Shown here piece by piece: positions 1-8,770 of a stretch of 64,000 nucleotides of DNA; positions within the stretch are counted from its first letter, which is position 1; the number at the start of each line of letters is the position of its first letter. The stretch covers positions 255,089-319,088 of the forward strand of contig NZ_JAPJDL010000005.1 of the NCBI RefSeq assembly GCF_026242055.1, read 5' to 3'. The notes beneath the pieces were generated by a model that did no database searches, was not told the DNA's origin, and worked only from the letters and a program-made list of their open reading frames with translations. The stretch is from Lentzea sp. NEAU-D7. GTDB lineage: Bacteria; Actinomycetota; Actinomycetes; Mycobacteriales; Pseudonocardiaceae. The translations under genes and the position numbers were made by a program.

Positions 1-2
1 GC

Positions 3-377
3 GGCTCGGAGATCCGCGGCATCGGCGGCAAGTGCCTCGACGTGCCCTGGGCGAACACCGCCAACGGCACGCCCATCCAGATCGTCGGCTGCAACGGCAA
101 CGTCGCCCAGAAGTGGAGCCGTCCCGGTGACGGCACCATCCGCGCGCTGGGCAAGTGCCTCGACGTCAGCGGCGGCGGTACCGCGAACGGCACAGTGGTC
201 CAACTTTGGGACTGCAACGGCTCGGCTGCCCAGCAATGGGTCGTCAGCGGGGCGCAGGACATCGTGAACCCGCAGGCCAACAAGTGCCTGGACGCCGTGG
301 GAGGTTCCTCGGCGGACGGTACGAGAACCCACATCTGGGACTGCCTCGGCGTCGCCAGCCAGAAGTGGCAGGTCTGA
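3..377 (+). CDS. C-terminal part of a ricin B-type lectin (CBM13) protein, 5' truncated
   Basis: The frame is open from the window edge, so this is the 3' end of a longer gene. The visible 124 residues form a beta-trefoil with repeated GKCLDV or NKCLDA and GCNGN/DCNGS elements and three Q-x-W motifs (QKW, QQW, QKW), the hallmark of ricin-type carbohydrate-binding modules. In actinomycetes this domain usually sits at the C-terminus of secreted glycoside hydrolases or proteases, where it binds galactose- or xylose-containing polysaccharide. The catalytic part lies outside the window, so the enzyme class is unknown. An internal GTG at 42 is probably not a real start because the lectin repeat begins before it. 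Confidence 0.85.
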   Translation, partial: GSEIRGIGGKCLDVPWANTANGTPIQIVGCNGNVAQKWSRPGDGTIRALGKCLDVSGGGTANGTVVQLWDCNGSAAQQWVVSGAQDIVNPQANKCLDAVGGSSADGTRTHIWDCLGVASQKWQV

Positions 378-424
378 GGTCTCTCCCCGCCGGGCTGCGC
401 ATGGCCTGACGGGGAGAAGCAAGT

Positions 425-474
425 GCGCTGGACGTGAACCCCCGCGGCGGATGGGTTCACGTCCAGCGCTTTTT
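425..474 (+). terminator. Strong intrinsic terminator after the lectin gene
   Basis: A 17-bp perfect stem (GCGCTGGACGTGAACCC at 425-441 and its complement at 453-469) with an 11-nt loop is followed by five T at 470-474. It abuts the 3' end of the convergent gene that ends at 474, so it probably serves both directions. Confidence 0.9.
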
Positions 475-1331
475 CACGCCAGAAGCCTTGCGACGGCCCA
501 GTCCTGCACCGCGACGCCGACCGACTTGAACACCGTCCGGCCTTCCCGCAGCGGCGGATTTCCCAGCGCCGCACCGAGTTCGACGAGCGACTCGAGCCTG
601 AGCACGCCCGACCGCACCGCCCGGATGATCTCGCCGGCCTCGCTCAGCGCCGCCTCGACCTGGTCCACCACCACGACGCCCGCGGTCGCCAGCAGTTCCT
701 CGGGCAGCTCGCGCATCACCGGCCGGTACGACCCGATGGCGTTGACGTGCACCCGTTCCTTGAGGGCGTCGCACCGGAACAGCGGCACGGTCGACGCCGT
801 CGCACAACACACGACGTCGGCGTCCCGCACGGCTTCCTCTGCCTGCGCCGCCACGTCCACGACCGTGTCCGGGAGCTCGTCCCTGAGGCTCTCCAGCAAC
901 GCCTCGGCCTTCTTGGCGTTCCGGTTGAACACGACGAGCTTCTTCAACGGCCGCACCGCGTGCACGGCCCGGACCTGGTCCGCGGCCTGAGCCCCCGCTC
1001 CCAGCAACGCCAGGTGCGACGCGTCCTCGTCGGCCAGCAGATCCGTTGCCACACCGACGACAGCGCCCGTGCGCAGGGACGTGAGCGACACCGCGTCCGT
1101 GACGAACTGACCGTCCGGATGCGAGTACACGAGCGTGCCCGTGATCATCGGGTCCCGCTCGACCTCGATGCTGATCACCTTGACCGCGGTGGACGCCGTG
1201 GGCCGGTGGTGCACGGCCATGACGAGCGACCGGCTGTCTCCGAACGCCTGCCGCGGCGGCAGGTCGAACTCCTCCGCGGCCAGCCCGGCGAACGCATCTC
1301 GCACGGCCTCGATCGCTGCGGGCATCGTCAT
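474..1331 (-). CDS. Ornithine cyclodeaminase / mu-crystallin family protein
   Basis: A Rossmann-fold NAD(P)-binding protein of the OCD/mu-crystallin family, which includes ornithine cyclodeaminase, alanine dehydrogenase of the archaeal type and ketimine reductases. Visible features are the dinucleotide motif LLGAGAQAADQ, the SEVERDP-like segment SIEVERDPMITGTLVYS, and the family signature HVNAIGSYRPVMRELP. ATG at 1331 gives 285 aa, somewhat shorter than the usual 310-330; the open frame extends upstream but runs into the DUF397 gene and shows no family similarity there. The substrate cannot be read from sequence. It is downstream of the DUF397 gene on the same strand with a 25-base gap, so it may be co-transcribed. 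Confidence 0.82.
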   Translation of the reverse strand: MTMPAAIEAVRDAFAGLAAEEFDLPPRQAFGDSRSLVMAVHHRPTASTAVKVISIEVERDPMITGTLVYSHPDGQFVTDAVSLTSLRTGAVVGVATDLLADEDASHLALLGAGAQAADQVRAVHAVRPLKKLVVFNRNAKKAEALLESLRDELPDTVVDVAAQAEEAVRDADVVCCATASTVPLFRCDALKERVHVNAIGSYRPVMRELPEELLATAGVVVVDQVEAALSEAGEIIRAVRSGVLRLESLVELGAALGNPPLREGRTVFKSVGVAVQDWAVARLLA

Positions 1332-1356
1332 GGTTCGGATGGTAACGACCTGCCGG

Positions 1357-1518
1357 TCAGCCCTCCCGCGTGACGCCCGCGAGGAACGCGGACCACGCGG
1401 CGGCGCCCACCTCGACGTGGGCGGCGGGCGTCTTGCTGTCCCGGATGCCGATGCCGACGGCCACCTCAACACAGGCACTCGCGTTCGCGCTGTGGGTGCT
1501 CTTGCGCCATTCGGCCAT
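1357..1518 (-). CDS. DUF397 protein (Scr1-type partner of the XRE regulator)
   Basis: A 53-residue protein beginning MAEWRKSTHSANASACVEVA and ending AAWSAFLAGVTREG, the typical DUF397 layout: W-R-K-S at the start, C-V-E-V in the middle, W-x-x-F-x-x-G-V near the end. GGAGA lies 6 bases before the ATG. DUF397 genes are multicopy in actinomycetes and almost always follow an XRE-DUF5753 gene, as here with only 9 bases between them. The pair has been proposed to be a toxin-antitoxin-like or developmental regulatory module (Scr1/Scr2); the molecular role is not settled. Confidence 0.88.
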   Translation of the reverse strand: MAEWRKSTHSANASACVEVAVGIGIRDSKTPAAHVEVGAAAWSAFLAGVTREG

Positions 1519-1527
1519 CAAGTCTCC

Positions 1528-2358
1528 TCATGTCAGCGACTTCTTGATCAGCTCCTTCGATTGTTCCGCATCCAAGGCCACGAGTTCGAGCCCTTCGACG
1601 ATCCGCGCGTACGCCTTGACGGCCTCCGGCGCCTCGATGATCAAGCTCGAGTTCTCGCTCTCCAGGAAGACGACGTCGTCGTACCTGTCGAACGTCAACA
1701 TGTCGAACGACCCGGCCATGCCCGCGTGCGCACCGACGCCGAGCGGCACGATCCGGATCACGATGCTCGGCCGCGCCGCCAGCGAGTCCAGGTGACGCAG
1801 CTGCTCCCGCATGACCTCGGCGCCACCGACCCCGTCCAGCAACACCGCTTCGGGAACGAAGAACACCGCCTTCATCCCGCCGCGCAGCGCCTCCTGCCGC
1901 TGCGCCCTCGCCTCGACGCGCGCATCCACCTCGTCTCCGGGCACGTTCGCACAGGCGGTGATCACCGCACGCGTGTAGTCCGGGGTCTGCAACGTGCCGT
2001 GCAGCAGCATGGTCTGCCAGCTGAACAACTTCTCCGCCAGCCGCTCGTGCTCGACCAGCGTGCGCGGGCTGATCGGCGCGCAGGTGCCGTGCTCCTGCCA
2101 CCACCCCTTGACGCCAGTACCGGTGAACAGCGAGAGCAGGTGATCCCGCTCCCCCGCCGGCGTCCGGCACACGCCCAGCAACAGCGCGAGCTCCAGCTCG
2201 GTGGCACCGCCCTTGCCGTTGACCAGGTCGGAGAGCTTGGCTTCCTGCCACCCGACGAGTGCGGCGACTTTGCGCGACGTCATTCCGGTGGCGGCGATGG
2301 CCGCACGGAGGCCGTCCCCGAACTCACGGCCTCTCACAGTGGAGAATCTTTTCGGCAT
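1528..2358 (-). CDS. XRE-family regulator with DUF5753 (Scr1 type)
   Basis: 276 residues. The N-terminal third is a helix-turn-helix (about residues 10-65: FGDGLRAAIAATGMTSRKVAALVGW then KLSDLVNGKG). The rest is the DUF5753 domain common to this actinobacterial family, with the segments LLHGTLQTPDYTRAV, EARAQRQEAL, FFVPEAVLLDGVGG and VRIVPLGVGAHAG-like IRIVPLGVGAHAG. ATG at 2358 was chosen because similarity to the family begins at MPKRFSTV; the longer open frame upstream is non-homologous. It is immediately followed by the DUF397 gene, forming the standard two-gene unit. It probably regulates its own operon. Confidence 0.9.
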   Translation of the reverse strand: MPKRFSTVRGREFGDGLRAAIAATGMTSRKVAALVGWQEAKLSDLVNGKGGATELELALLLGVCRTPAGERDHLLSLFTGTGVKGWWQEHGTCAPISPRTLVEHERLAEKLFSWQTMLLHGTLQTPDYTRAVITACANVPGDEVDARVEARAQRQEALRGGMKAVFFVPEAVLLDGVGGAEVMREQLRHLDSLAARPSIVIRIVPLGVGAHAGMAGSFDMLTFDRYDDVVFLESENSSLIIEAPEAVKAYARIVEGLELVALDAEQSKELIKKSLT

Positions 2359-2461
2359 GATGACGACCGTAACGCCATTCCTGAGGGCTCCAGAACATTC
2401 GAACCCAACACAACCCAAAAGGGCGTTAGCTTGGAGCTCCTCCAAGCTGCAGAATAATCCT

Positions 2462-2674
2462 GTGAGATTTCGATGGACGCCCCACGAAGGGCGGCGACAC
2501 GCCATCTCCGACGAGCCGGCCAGGGGGCGGCTCGTCGAGACCCTGTGCGGCATTCCCTTCGTCCTGCAGGAGTTCGACCTCTGGACGAACAAGAACGTGT
2601 GGCCGACGTGCTGGGACTGCGACGGCATCTGGCGCGAAAGCGAGGGGATCCTGCCATGGCCGCGGAAATCCTGA
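2462..2674 (+). CDS. Small zinc-finger-like protein
   Basis: A 70-residue protein read from GTG at 2462 (VRFRWTPHEGRRHAI). It has one His in GRRHA, one Cys in TLCG and a CxxC in WPTCWDCDGIW, an arrangement seen in small putative zinc-binding proteins that neighbour XRE/DUF397 genes in Pseudonocardiales. It is divergent from the XRE gene at 2358, about 100 bases away. Function unknown. Its last 19 bases overlap the next gene. Confidence 0.6.
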   Translation: MRFRWTPHEGRRHAISDEPARGRLVETLCGIPFVLQEFDLWTNKNVWPTCWDCDGIWRESEGILPWPRKS

Positions 2675-2904
2675 CCGAAGACCTGCTGCGCATATCTCTT
2701 CAACGCCTCTCGCGTGAGGTGGTGAAGACTTATCCACAGTTCGGCGAGTTGCTCGCACAAAACATGCTGCGCACGTGCGGGCTCATTCCCGATCCGGAAC
2801 GCGCCGAGCACTACCGCGAGTTGGGCACGTTGCTCATCGACCTCGGCAGGCTCTACCTGGCCGAGGCCGACGTGCTGCGCACCGTGGACTCCCCGGCTAG
2901 CTGA
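2656..2904 (+). CDS. Small protein of unknown function
   Basis: 82 residues from ATG at 2656, overlapping the end of the zinc-finger-like gene by 19 bases, which implies translational coupling. The sequence is mostly helical in character (ISLQRLSREVVKTYPQFGELLAQ, AEHYRELGTLLIDLGRLYLAEA), with no signal peptide or membrane segment. I do not recognise the family. Its partner gene is an XRE-associated type, so a regulatory accessory role is possible but is only inference. Its 3' end overlaps the convergent gene by 8 bases. Confidence 0.5.
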   Translation: MAAEILTEDLLRISLQRLSREVVKTYPQFGELLAQNMLRTCGLIPDPERAEHYRELGTLLIDLGRLYLAEADVLRTVDSPAS

Positions 2905-3739
2905 TCGCGACGGCGCGGCCGCCGGTGTCGAACTCGTGGGCCAGCGTCCTGAGCGGCTGCCCGCCCGCGGCCCACGCCGCCGTCCACGTCAGGCACTCGG
3001 CGGCGCCGTTCCCGCCGCGCTCGACCAGGTCGGTGCCGATCGAGTCGAGCCACTCCCACGACGTCCCGCCGACTCCGGTCAGGAAGGCCTCGTCCCAGGT
3101 GCGCACCAGCTCGCGGAGCGTGCCTTCGGACCGGGCCTTCTCGTTGACCGACCTGATCCACGCCTGGCGCTCCTCCTCCGTGAGCACCACGCCCGTCTCG
3201 GGCTCGCGGAACCCGGGCAGGTCGTGCGCCAGCCCGCCGGAGCCGACGTAGAGCACCCGCCGGTCGGCGAAGAACTCCCCGACGCGGCGGCCCAGGGACG
3301 CGGCGCGGCGGAAGGTCGCGTGCGGCGGGGAGGCGCAGTTGACGAAGACCGGCAGCACCGGCTTGGCGTCGATCGCGCCCAGCAGGTCGCGGGTCGTGTG
3401 GCCGAACGCGTGGTCCAGGGCGGCGCTGTAGGCCGTGGCGATGTCGAACTCGTGCGCCACGAGGTCGGCCACCAGCGCACGTCCCAGTGCGGAAGGGACG
3501 TCGTAGGAACCGACGGGGCCCGCGACGTCACCCTGGGCCGTGGCCTCCAGGACCACGGCGAAGGTCGGGACCACGGAGCGGAAGGCGCGGCGGTGGTCGG
3601 TGCCGAAGAAGACGACGAGCTCCGGGTCGAACGCCGCGACGGCGTCCCGTGCGGCGCCGATCGCCTCGCGGACCGGGCCGAAAGGCGCGCTGGGCAGGGT
3701 GATCAGGTGCGAGGCGCAGACCGTCAGGCGGTTGTTCAC
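2897..3739 (-). CDS. Extradiol ring-cleavage dioxygenase-like protein (LigB/MhpB superfamily)
   Basis: 280 residues resembling class III extradiol dioxygenases such as MhpB (2,3-dihydroxyphenylpropionate 1,2-dioxygenase). Supporting features are an N-terminal His in CASHLI, ELVVFFGTDHRRAF, DHAFGHTTRDLLG, PVLPVFVNCASPP, VLYVGSGGLAHD, and the C-terminal LTWTAAWAA segment. The family uses Fe(II) bound by two His and one Glu to open a catechol ring next to the diol. No other aromatic-degradation genes sit nearby, so the substrate is unknown. It is divergent from the secreted esterase gene at 3763 with only 23 bases between the starts. Confidence 0.72.
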   Translation of the reverse strand: MNNRLTVCASHLITLPSAPFGPVREAIGAARDAVAAFDPELVVFFGTDHRRAFRSVVPTFAVVLEATAQGDVAGPVGSYDVPSALGRALVADLVAHEFDIATAYSAALDHAFGHTTRDLLGAIDAKPVLPVFVNCASPPHATFRRAASLGRRVGEFFADRRVLYVGSGGLAHDLPGFREPETGVVLTEEERQAWIRSVNEKARSEGTLRELVRTWDEAFLTGVGGTSWEWLDSIGTDLVERGGNGAAECLTWTAAWAAGGQPLRTLAHEFDTGGRAVAIS

Positions 3740-3762
3740 CAGATCAGCTTAGATTCCGGGGC

Positions 3763-6700
3763 GTGACGAGACGTGCACTTGCGGTGACCATCGCCGCGGC
3801 CCTCCTTGCGCCCGTTCCGCCCGCGCACGCCGGCTCCGCCGGACGCGTCGAGACCGAGCGGATCGTGAGACCCGTGGCTCCCGGCGTCACCCTCAGCTCG
3901 TTCGACTGGTACCGGCCCGACGGCTGGGTCCGCGGGGACGCGCTGGCCGTCGACCTCACGAAAGCCCAGGTCGGTTATGTCGACCCCGGCACCGTCTCCC
4001 AGGCCGCTCCCCTCTCGCAGCAGGCGGGCGGAGCCGTCGCGGCGATCAACGGCGACTTCTTCGACATCGACGACTCGAACGCGCCGGACGGCGTGGGCAT
4101 CCAGGACGGCCACCTGAGGAAGTCCGGCGAGGGCCGGGCGGCCGGCATCGACGCGGCGGGCGTCGGGAGCGTCATGGAGACGTTCTTCGAAGGCACGCTC
4201 AACGGCACGCACGAGCTGACTCAGCTCAACAGCGCACGGATCGACGTCGACGGCATAGGCGTCTTCAACTCGTTGTGGGGCACGTACAGCAGAGCGCGCG
4301 CTGTGCAAGGCGCGGCCAACACGGCCGAGGTGATCGTCGAGGACGACGTCGTGCGGTCCGTCGGCAGCCCGGGCGACCAGCCCGTCCAGGGGTACGCGCT
4401 GGTCGGCCGGGACAAGGGCGCCGACGTGCTCAAGACGCTCAAGCCGGGTGACAGGGCGGAGATCAGCTACCGGAACCGCACCAGCGACGGCAGCGACCCG
4501 AGGACGGCCATCGGCGGACGTCAGCTGCTGGTGAGCAACGGCAGGAACGTCGCCCCGGCGGACCCGCTCCACCCGCGCACCGCGGTCGGCTTCTCGCAGG
4601 ACGGCAGGAAGATGTACGTGCTCGTCGTCGACGGACGGCAGAGCGCCCACCTGCAGGGCCTGGACCTGGACGACCTCGCCGACGCGATGATCGAGCTCGG
4701 CGCGCACAACGCGCTCAACCTCGACGGCGGCGGTTCGTCGACCATGCTCGTCCGCGACCCCGGCACGACCGGGCTGAAGGTCGTCAACACGCCCTCGGAC
4801 GGGGGCGAGCGCCCGGTCGCGAACGGCCTCGCCCTCTACGCCCCCACCGGCACCGGCAGGCTGACCGGCTTCGACGTCCAGACCGAGAGCACCCGCGTCT
4901 TCCCCGGCATGACCCGCCGGATGACGGTGCGCGGCCACGACGAGACGTTCGGACCGGCGAGCGACGAGCACGTCTCGCGCGCGACGGGCGGATGGGCCGT
5001 CGGCGACACCTTCCACGCCGCGTCGCGCCCGGGTCCCGCGAGCTTCACCGCCTTCCAGGGCCTCACGACCAGGACCACGCGGCTCACCGTGCTGGGCGGG
5101 CTGGCCAGGATCGCTCCGGCCGAACCCCGGATCAGCCTGACCGGCGCCGAGCACAAGCCGTTGCGGATCAACGGTTTCGACGCGAAGGGCTTCAGCGCGC
5201 CGATCGAACGCGCCGACCTCGACCTCAGCTACGACCGCACGATCATCGAGGTCACCCCGGACCTCCGGATCAGGGCGCTGCGCGACGGCGCGACCACGAT
5301 CAGGGCACGCGCTCAGGGCAAGGAGACGCACACGGCCGTCACGGTCGGGGTGACCGACCAGTCGCTCGCCACGTTCGACGATGCTCCACAGTGGACCTTC
5401 GGTTCCGCCCGCGCGACCGGGCGGGTGGCACCGGAACCGGACGGCCACACCGGCGCGGGCCTGCGGCTCAGCTACGACTTCACGCAGTCGACCGGCACGC
5501 GCACCGCCCACGCCGTCCCGCCGAGGCCGCTGCGGGTCGACGGGCAACCCCTGTCGCTCGCCGCGCGGGTCCGCGGCACCGGCCAGGGCGAGTGGACGGC
5601 CTTCACCGTCACGGACTCGACGGGACGGTCCCGGTCGCTCTACGGCCCCCACGTCACCTGGCACGGCTGGCAGCAGATCGAGGTCGCGGTGCCGCCGGAG
5701 CTCAGTTTCCCGATCCAGGTCACCAGGTTCACCACGATCGAGACCAGGGCCGACCGCGCCTACCGCGGCGAGGTGGTCGTCGACGACGTCGTCGCGAGGG
5801 TGCCGCCGGCGGTCACCCTGCCGCCCGCCCCCGACCTGTGCGACGACGTGATCGGCCCGGCGCGGGGCTGGACGTTCGCGGTCATGTCCGACGCCCAGTT
5901 CGTGGCCCGCGCCCCGGACAGCGACCTGGTCAGGTCCGCCCGCCGCACGCTGCGGGAGATCAGGGCGTCCGGCGCCGAGTTCGTCGTGGTCAACGGCGAC
6001 TTCGTGGACGAGGCGTCACCGCGGGACCTGGCGTTCGCGCGCCGGGTCCTGACCGAGGAGCTCGGCGGCTTCCCCTGGTACTACGTGCCGGGCAACCACG
6101 AGATCATGGGTCCGGGCACGATCGAGAACTTCCGCCGCGAGTTCGGCGCCACCAGCCGCACGTTCGACCACAGGGGCACCAGGTTCGTGCTGCTCGACTC
6201 GTCGACCGGCACGCTCAGGGGCGGCGGTTTCGAGCAGGTGGAGATGCTCAGGAACGCGCTGCGCACCGCCGAGGGCCCGGCCGTCGTGCTGATGCACCAC
6301 CCGCCGCGCGATCCGACGCCCGCGCGCACGAGCCAGCTCGACGACCGGCTGGAAGCGTCCTACTTCGAGCGACTGCTGTCCGAACGCGACAAACCCACGG
6401 CGTTCGTCGGCGGCCACGTCGGCGGGTTCTTCGCGTCCACTGTGGACGGCGTTCCGCACGTGATCAACGGCAACTCCGGCAAGGCACCCGCGGAGCCGGG
6501 CGGGTTCACCGGCTGGACGCTGCTCGGGGTCGGCGAGGAGGGCCTCAAGGCCGAGACCCGGCCGCACGTGGACGCGCTCCAGGTCCGGGTTCCGGCGACG
6601 CTGAGGCCCGCCGCGGCGGAAGCGGTTGCGGCGACGGTGAAACAGGGTTCGCGGTCGGTACCGGTGCGGTGTCCGATGGGCGCGGTGTGGGAAGGGTCAC

Positions 6701-6873
6701 GTGGTCTGCACGTGGGCGGCGCGAGCGGGGTCCGGCCGTGGCACGTCGCCCGGTTCGAACCGGACACCGGGGTGCTCACCGGCATCAGGCCTGGTCAGGC
6801 GAAGATCTCGATCACCGTCAACGGCGTGACGAGCAGCGCGGACGTGCTCGTGGAGGCTCCGGAGGCGCCGTGA
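3763..6873 (+). CDS. Secreted phosphodiester glycosidase / metallophosphoesterase fusion
   Basis: 1036 residues from GTG. A signal peptide (VTRRALAVTIAAALLAPVPPAHAG) is followed by a phosphodiester glycosidase domain of the NAGPA/DUF2233 type (about residues 60-360), with AAINGDFFDIDDS, RTAVGFSQDGRKMYVLVVDG and NLDGGGSSTMLV. Next come beta-rich linker domains including a bacterial Ig-like piece (about 360-540) and a probable carbohydrate-binding region. A calcineurin-like metallophosphoesterase follows (about 700-930) with FAVMSDAQF, VVNGDFVDE, YYVPGNHEIMG, VVLMHHPP and FVGGHVGGF. The C-terminus is another Ig-like stretch (GVLTGIRPGQAKISITVNG). It probably acts outside the cell on phosphodiester-linked sugars or teichoic-acid-like polymers. 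The domain combination is known in actinobacteria, but the substrate is not established. Confidence 0.88.
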   Translation: MTRRALAVTIAAALLAPVPPAHAGSAGRVETERIVRPVAPGVTLSSFDWYRPDGWVRGDALAVDLTKAQVGYVDPGTVSQAAPLSQQAGGAVAAINGDFFDIDDSNAPDGVGIQDGHLRKSGEGRAAGIDAAGVGSVMETFFEGTLNGTHELTQLNSARIDVDGIGVFNSLWGTYSRARAVQGAANTAEVIVEDDVVRSVGSPGDQPVQGYALVGRDKGADVLKTLKPGDRAEISYRNRTSDGSDPRTAIGGRQLLVSNGRNVAPADPLHPRTAVGFSQDGRKMYVLVVDGRQSAHLQGLDLDDLADAMIELGAHNALNLDGGGSSTMLVRDPGTTGLKVVNTPSDGGERPVANGLALYAPTGTGRLTGFDVQTESTRVFPGMTRRMTVRGHDETFGPASDEHVSRATGGWAVGDTFHAASRPGPASFTAFQGLTTRTTRLTVLGGLARIAPAEPRISLTGAEHKPLRINGFDAKGFSAPIERADLDLSYDRTIIEVTPDLRIRALRDGATTIRARAQGKETHTAVTVGVTDQSLATFDDAPQWTFGSARATGRVAPEPDGHTGAGLRLSYDFTQSTGTRTAHAVPPRPLRVDGQPLSLAARVRGTGQGEWTAFTVTDSTGRSRSLYGPHVTWHGWQQIEVAVPPELSFPIQVTRFTTIETRADRAYRGEVVVDDVVARVPPAVTLPPAPDLCDDVIGPARGWTFAVMSDAQFVARAPDSDLVRSARRTLREIRASGAEFVVVNGDFVDEASPRDLAFARRVLTEELGGFPWYYVPGNHEIMGPGTIENFRREFGATSRTFDHRGTRFVLLDSSTGTLRGGGFEQVEMLRNALRTAEGPAVVLMHHPPRDPTPARTSQLDDRLEASYFERLLSERDKPTAFVGGHVGGFFASTVDGVPHVINGNSGKAPAEPGGFTGWTLLGVGEEGLKAETRPHVDALQVRVPATLRPAAAEAVAATVKQGSRSVPVRCPMGAVWEGSRGLHVGGASGVRPWHVARFEPDTGVLTGIRPGQAKISITVNGVTSSADVLVEAPEAP

Positions 6874-6921
6874 CCTGGTCTGAGTGAGTGCGATGTGAGG
6901 CGGTGGGGGAAGATACTCCCC

Positions 6922-8583
6922 ATGACCACCGCCGACAACGGTTTCGCCGACCTGGGGCTGCGCTCCGACATCCTCAACGCACTCACCACGCTGGGCTACG
7001 AGGAGCCGACGCCGATCCAGAGCGAAGCGATCCCGCCACTGCTCGCGGGCAACGACCTGCTGGGCCAGGCGGCCACGGGCACGGGCAAGACGGCGGCGTT
7101 CGCGCTGCCGCTGCTCGAGCGCATCGCCGACAAGATCGGCAAGGGTGAGAAGCCGCTGGCCCTCGTCCTCGCGCCGACCCGTGAACTCGCCGTGCAGGTG
7201 TCCGAGGCGGTCCACCGCTACGGCCGCCACATGGGCGCCCGCGTGCTGCCCATCTACGGCGGCCAGCCGATCGGCCGCCAGCTCCGCGAGCTGTCCCGCG
7301 GCGTCGACGTGGTGGTCGCCACCCCGGGCCGCGCGATCGACCACCTCCAGCGCGGCACGCTGCAGCTGGGCGACCTGCAGGTCGTCGTGCTCGACGAGGC
7401 CGACGAGATGCTCGACATGGGCTTCGCGGAGGACATCGACGCGATCCTCAGCGAGACGCCCGCCGAGCGGCAGACCGTGCTGTTCTCGGCCACAATGCCG
7501 CCGCGCATCGACCGCATGGCCAAGAGCCACCTGCGCGAGCCGGTGCTGATCCAGATCGAGCGCGAGAAGACCGAGCCGGGCGAGGCCCCGCGCGTGCGGC
7601 AGACCGCGTACCTGGTGCGCCGCGAGCACAAGCCCGCCGCCCTCGGCCGCGTGCTGGACGTCGAGTCGCCGACCGCCGCCGTCGTCTTCTGCCGCACCCG
7701 CGACGAGGTCGACCAGCTCACCGAGACCCTGAACGGCCGCGGCTACCGCGCCGAGTCGCTGCACGGCGGCATCAGCCAGGAGCAGCGCGACCGCGTCATG
7801 TCGCGCCTGCGTTCCGGCACCGCCGACCTGCTGGTGGCCACCGACGTCGCCGCCCGCGGCCTCGACATCGAGCAGCTCACGCACGTCGTGAACTACAACG
7901 TGCCGTCCGCGCCCGAGGCGTACACGCACCGCATCGGCCGCGTGGGCCGCGCCGGCCGCGAGGGCGTCGCGATCACCCTGGTCGAGCCGCGCGAGAACTC
8001 GATGCTCAAGACGATCGAGCGCGTCACCAAGACCAAGATCCCGGTCGAGAAGGTGCCGACGGTCGCCGACCTGCGCGCCCGCCAGCTGGAGCTCACCCGC
8101 TCCTCGCTGCACGAGTCGCTGCTCGAGGACGACCTGTCGCGGTTCCGCGTCGTGGTCGAGACCCTGGCCGACGAGTTCGACGTCATGGAGATCGCGCTCG
8201 CCGCGGTCAAGCTCGCGCACGAGGCCTCGGGTGCCGCCGCCGACGAGGAGGAGATCCCCGAGGTGCGCCCGCGTGAGGACCGCCCGCGCCGCGACGGTGC
8301 CCCGGCCGGTCCGCGCCGCGAGCGCCGTGGCCCGTCCGAGGGCATGACCAGGCTGTTCCTGGGTGCCGGTCGTTCGTCGGGCATCCGCCCGCAGGACATC
8401 GTCGGCGCGATCACCGGCGAGACGGGCCTGAAGGGCCGCGACATCGGCGCGATCGAGATCGCCGACAGGTTCTCGCTCGTCGAGGTGCCGGGCCAGTCCG
8501 CGAACGACGTGATCGAGCAGCTGCGCGACGCGACGATCAAGGGCAAGCGCGTGACGATCCGCCGCGAGCGCCAGCCCCGCTAG
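6922..8583 (+). CDS. deaD: DEAD-box ATP-dependent RNA helicase (DeaD/CsdA type)
   Basis: 553 residues. All superfamily 2 motifs are present: Q motif GYEEPTPIQ (25-33), Walker A ATGTGKT (51-57), PTREL (85-89), DEAD (158-161), SAT in LFSATMPP, and HRIGRVGRAGR in the second RecA-like domain. After an Arg/Pro-rich linker, the last 75 residues form a DbpA-type RNA-binding domain (MTRLFLGAGRSSGIRPQDIVGAI to KGKRVTIRRERQ). It unwinds structured RNA in ribosome assembly and mRNA turnover, often under cold stress. ATG at 6922 is preferred over GTG at 6895 because family similarity begins there. A strong terminator follows directly. Confidence 0.95.
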   Translation: MTTADNGFADLGLRSDILNALTTLGYEEPTPIQSEAIPPLLAGNDLLGQAATGTGKTAAFALPLLERIADKIGKGEKPLALVLAPTRELAVQVSEAVHRYGRHMGARVLPIYGGQPIGRQLRELSRGVDVVVATPGRAIDHLQRGTLQLGDLQVVVLDEADEMLDMGFAEDIDAILSETPAERQTVLFSATMPPRIDRMAKSHLREPVLIQIEREKTEPGEAPRVRQTAYLVRREHKPAALGRVLDVESPTAAVVFCRTRDEVDQLTETLNGRGYRAESLHGGISQEQRDRVMSRLRSGTADLLVATDVAARGLDIEQLTHVVNYNVPSAPEAYTHRIGRVGRAGREGVAITLVEPRENSMLKTIERVTKTKIPVEKVPTVADLRARQLELTRSSLHESLLEDDLSRFRVVVETLADEFDVMEIALAAVKLAHEASGAAADEEEIPEVRPREDRPRRDGAPAGPRRERRGPSEGMTRLFLGAGRSSGIRPQDIVGAITGETGLKGRDIGAIEIADRFSLVEVPGQSANDVIEQLRDATIKGKRVTIRRERQPR

Positions 8584-8591
8584 TCAGGACA

Positions 8592-8638
8592 GCGACGCGG
8601 CCCCCTCCCGAAGTTATGGAGGGGGCCGCGTCGCTTTT
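8592..8638 (+). terminator. Intrinsic terminator of the RNA helicase gene
   Basis: A 17-bp perfect stem (GCGACGCGGCCCCCTCC at 8592-8608, complement at 8618-8634), a 9-nt loop and TTTT at 8635-8638, starting 8 bases after the helicase stop codon. The remaining bases to 8770 hold nothing I can identify. Confidence 0.93.
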
Positions 8639-8770
8639 CGGATCAGGTCCCGATGTGGCTCGGTCCTCAAGCGGTACGAAGAGATCACGCGGCAGAACCG
8701 CCCATTTCGCGGAGCTGGCACGGAAGCGGGAGGTCCGGGTGGATACGCTCGGCGCTGGCAGGCCTGATCA

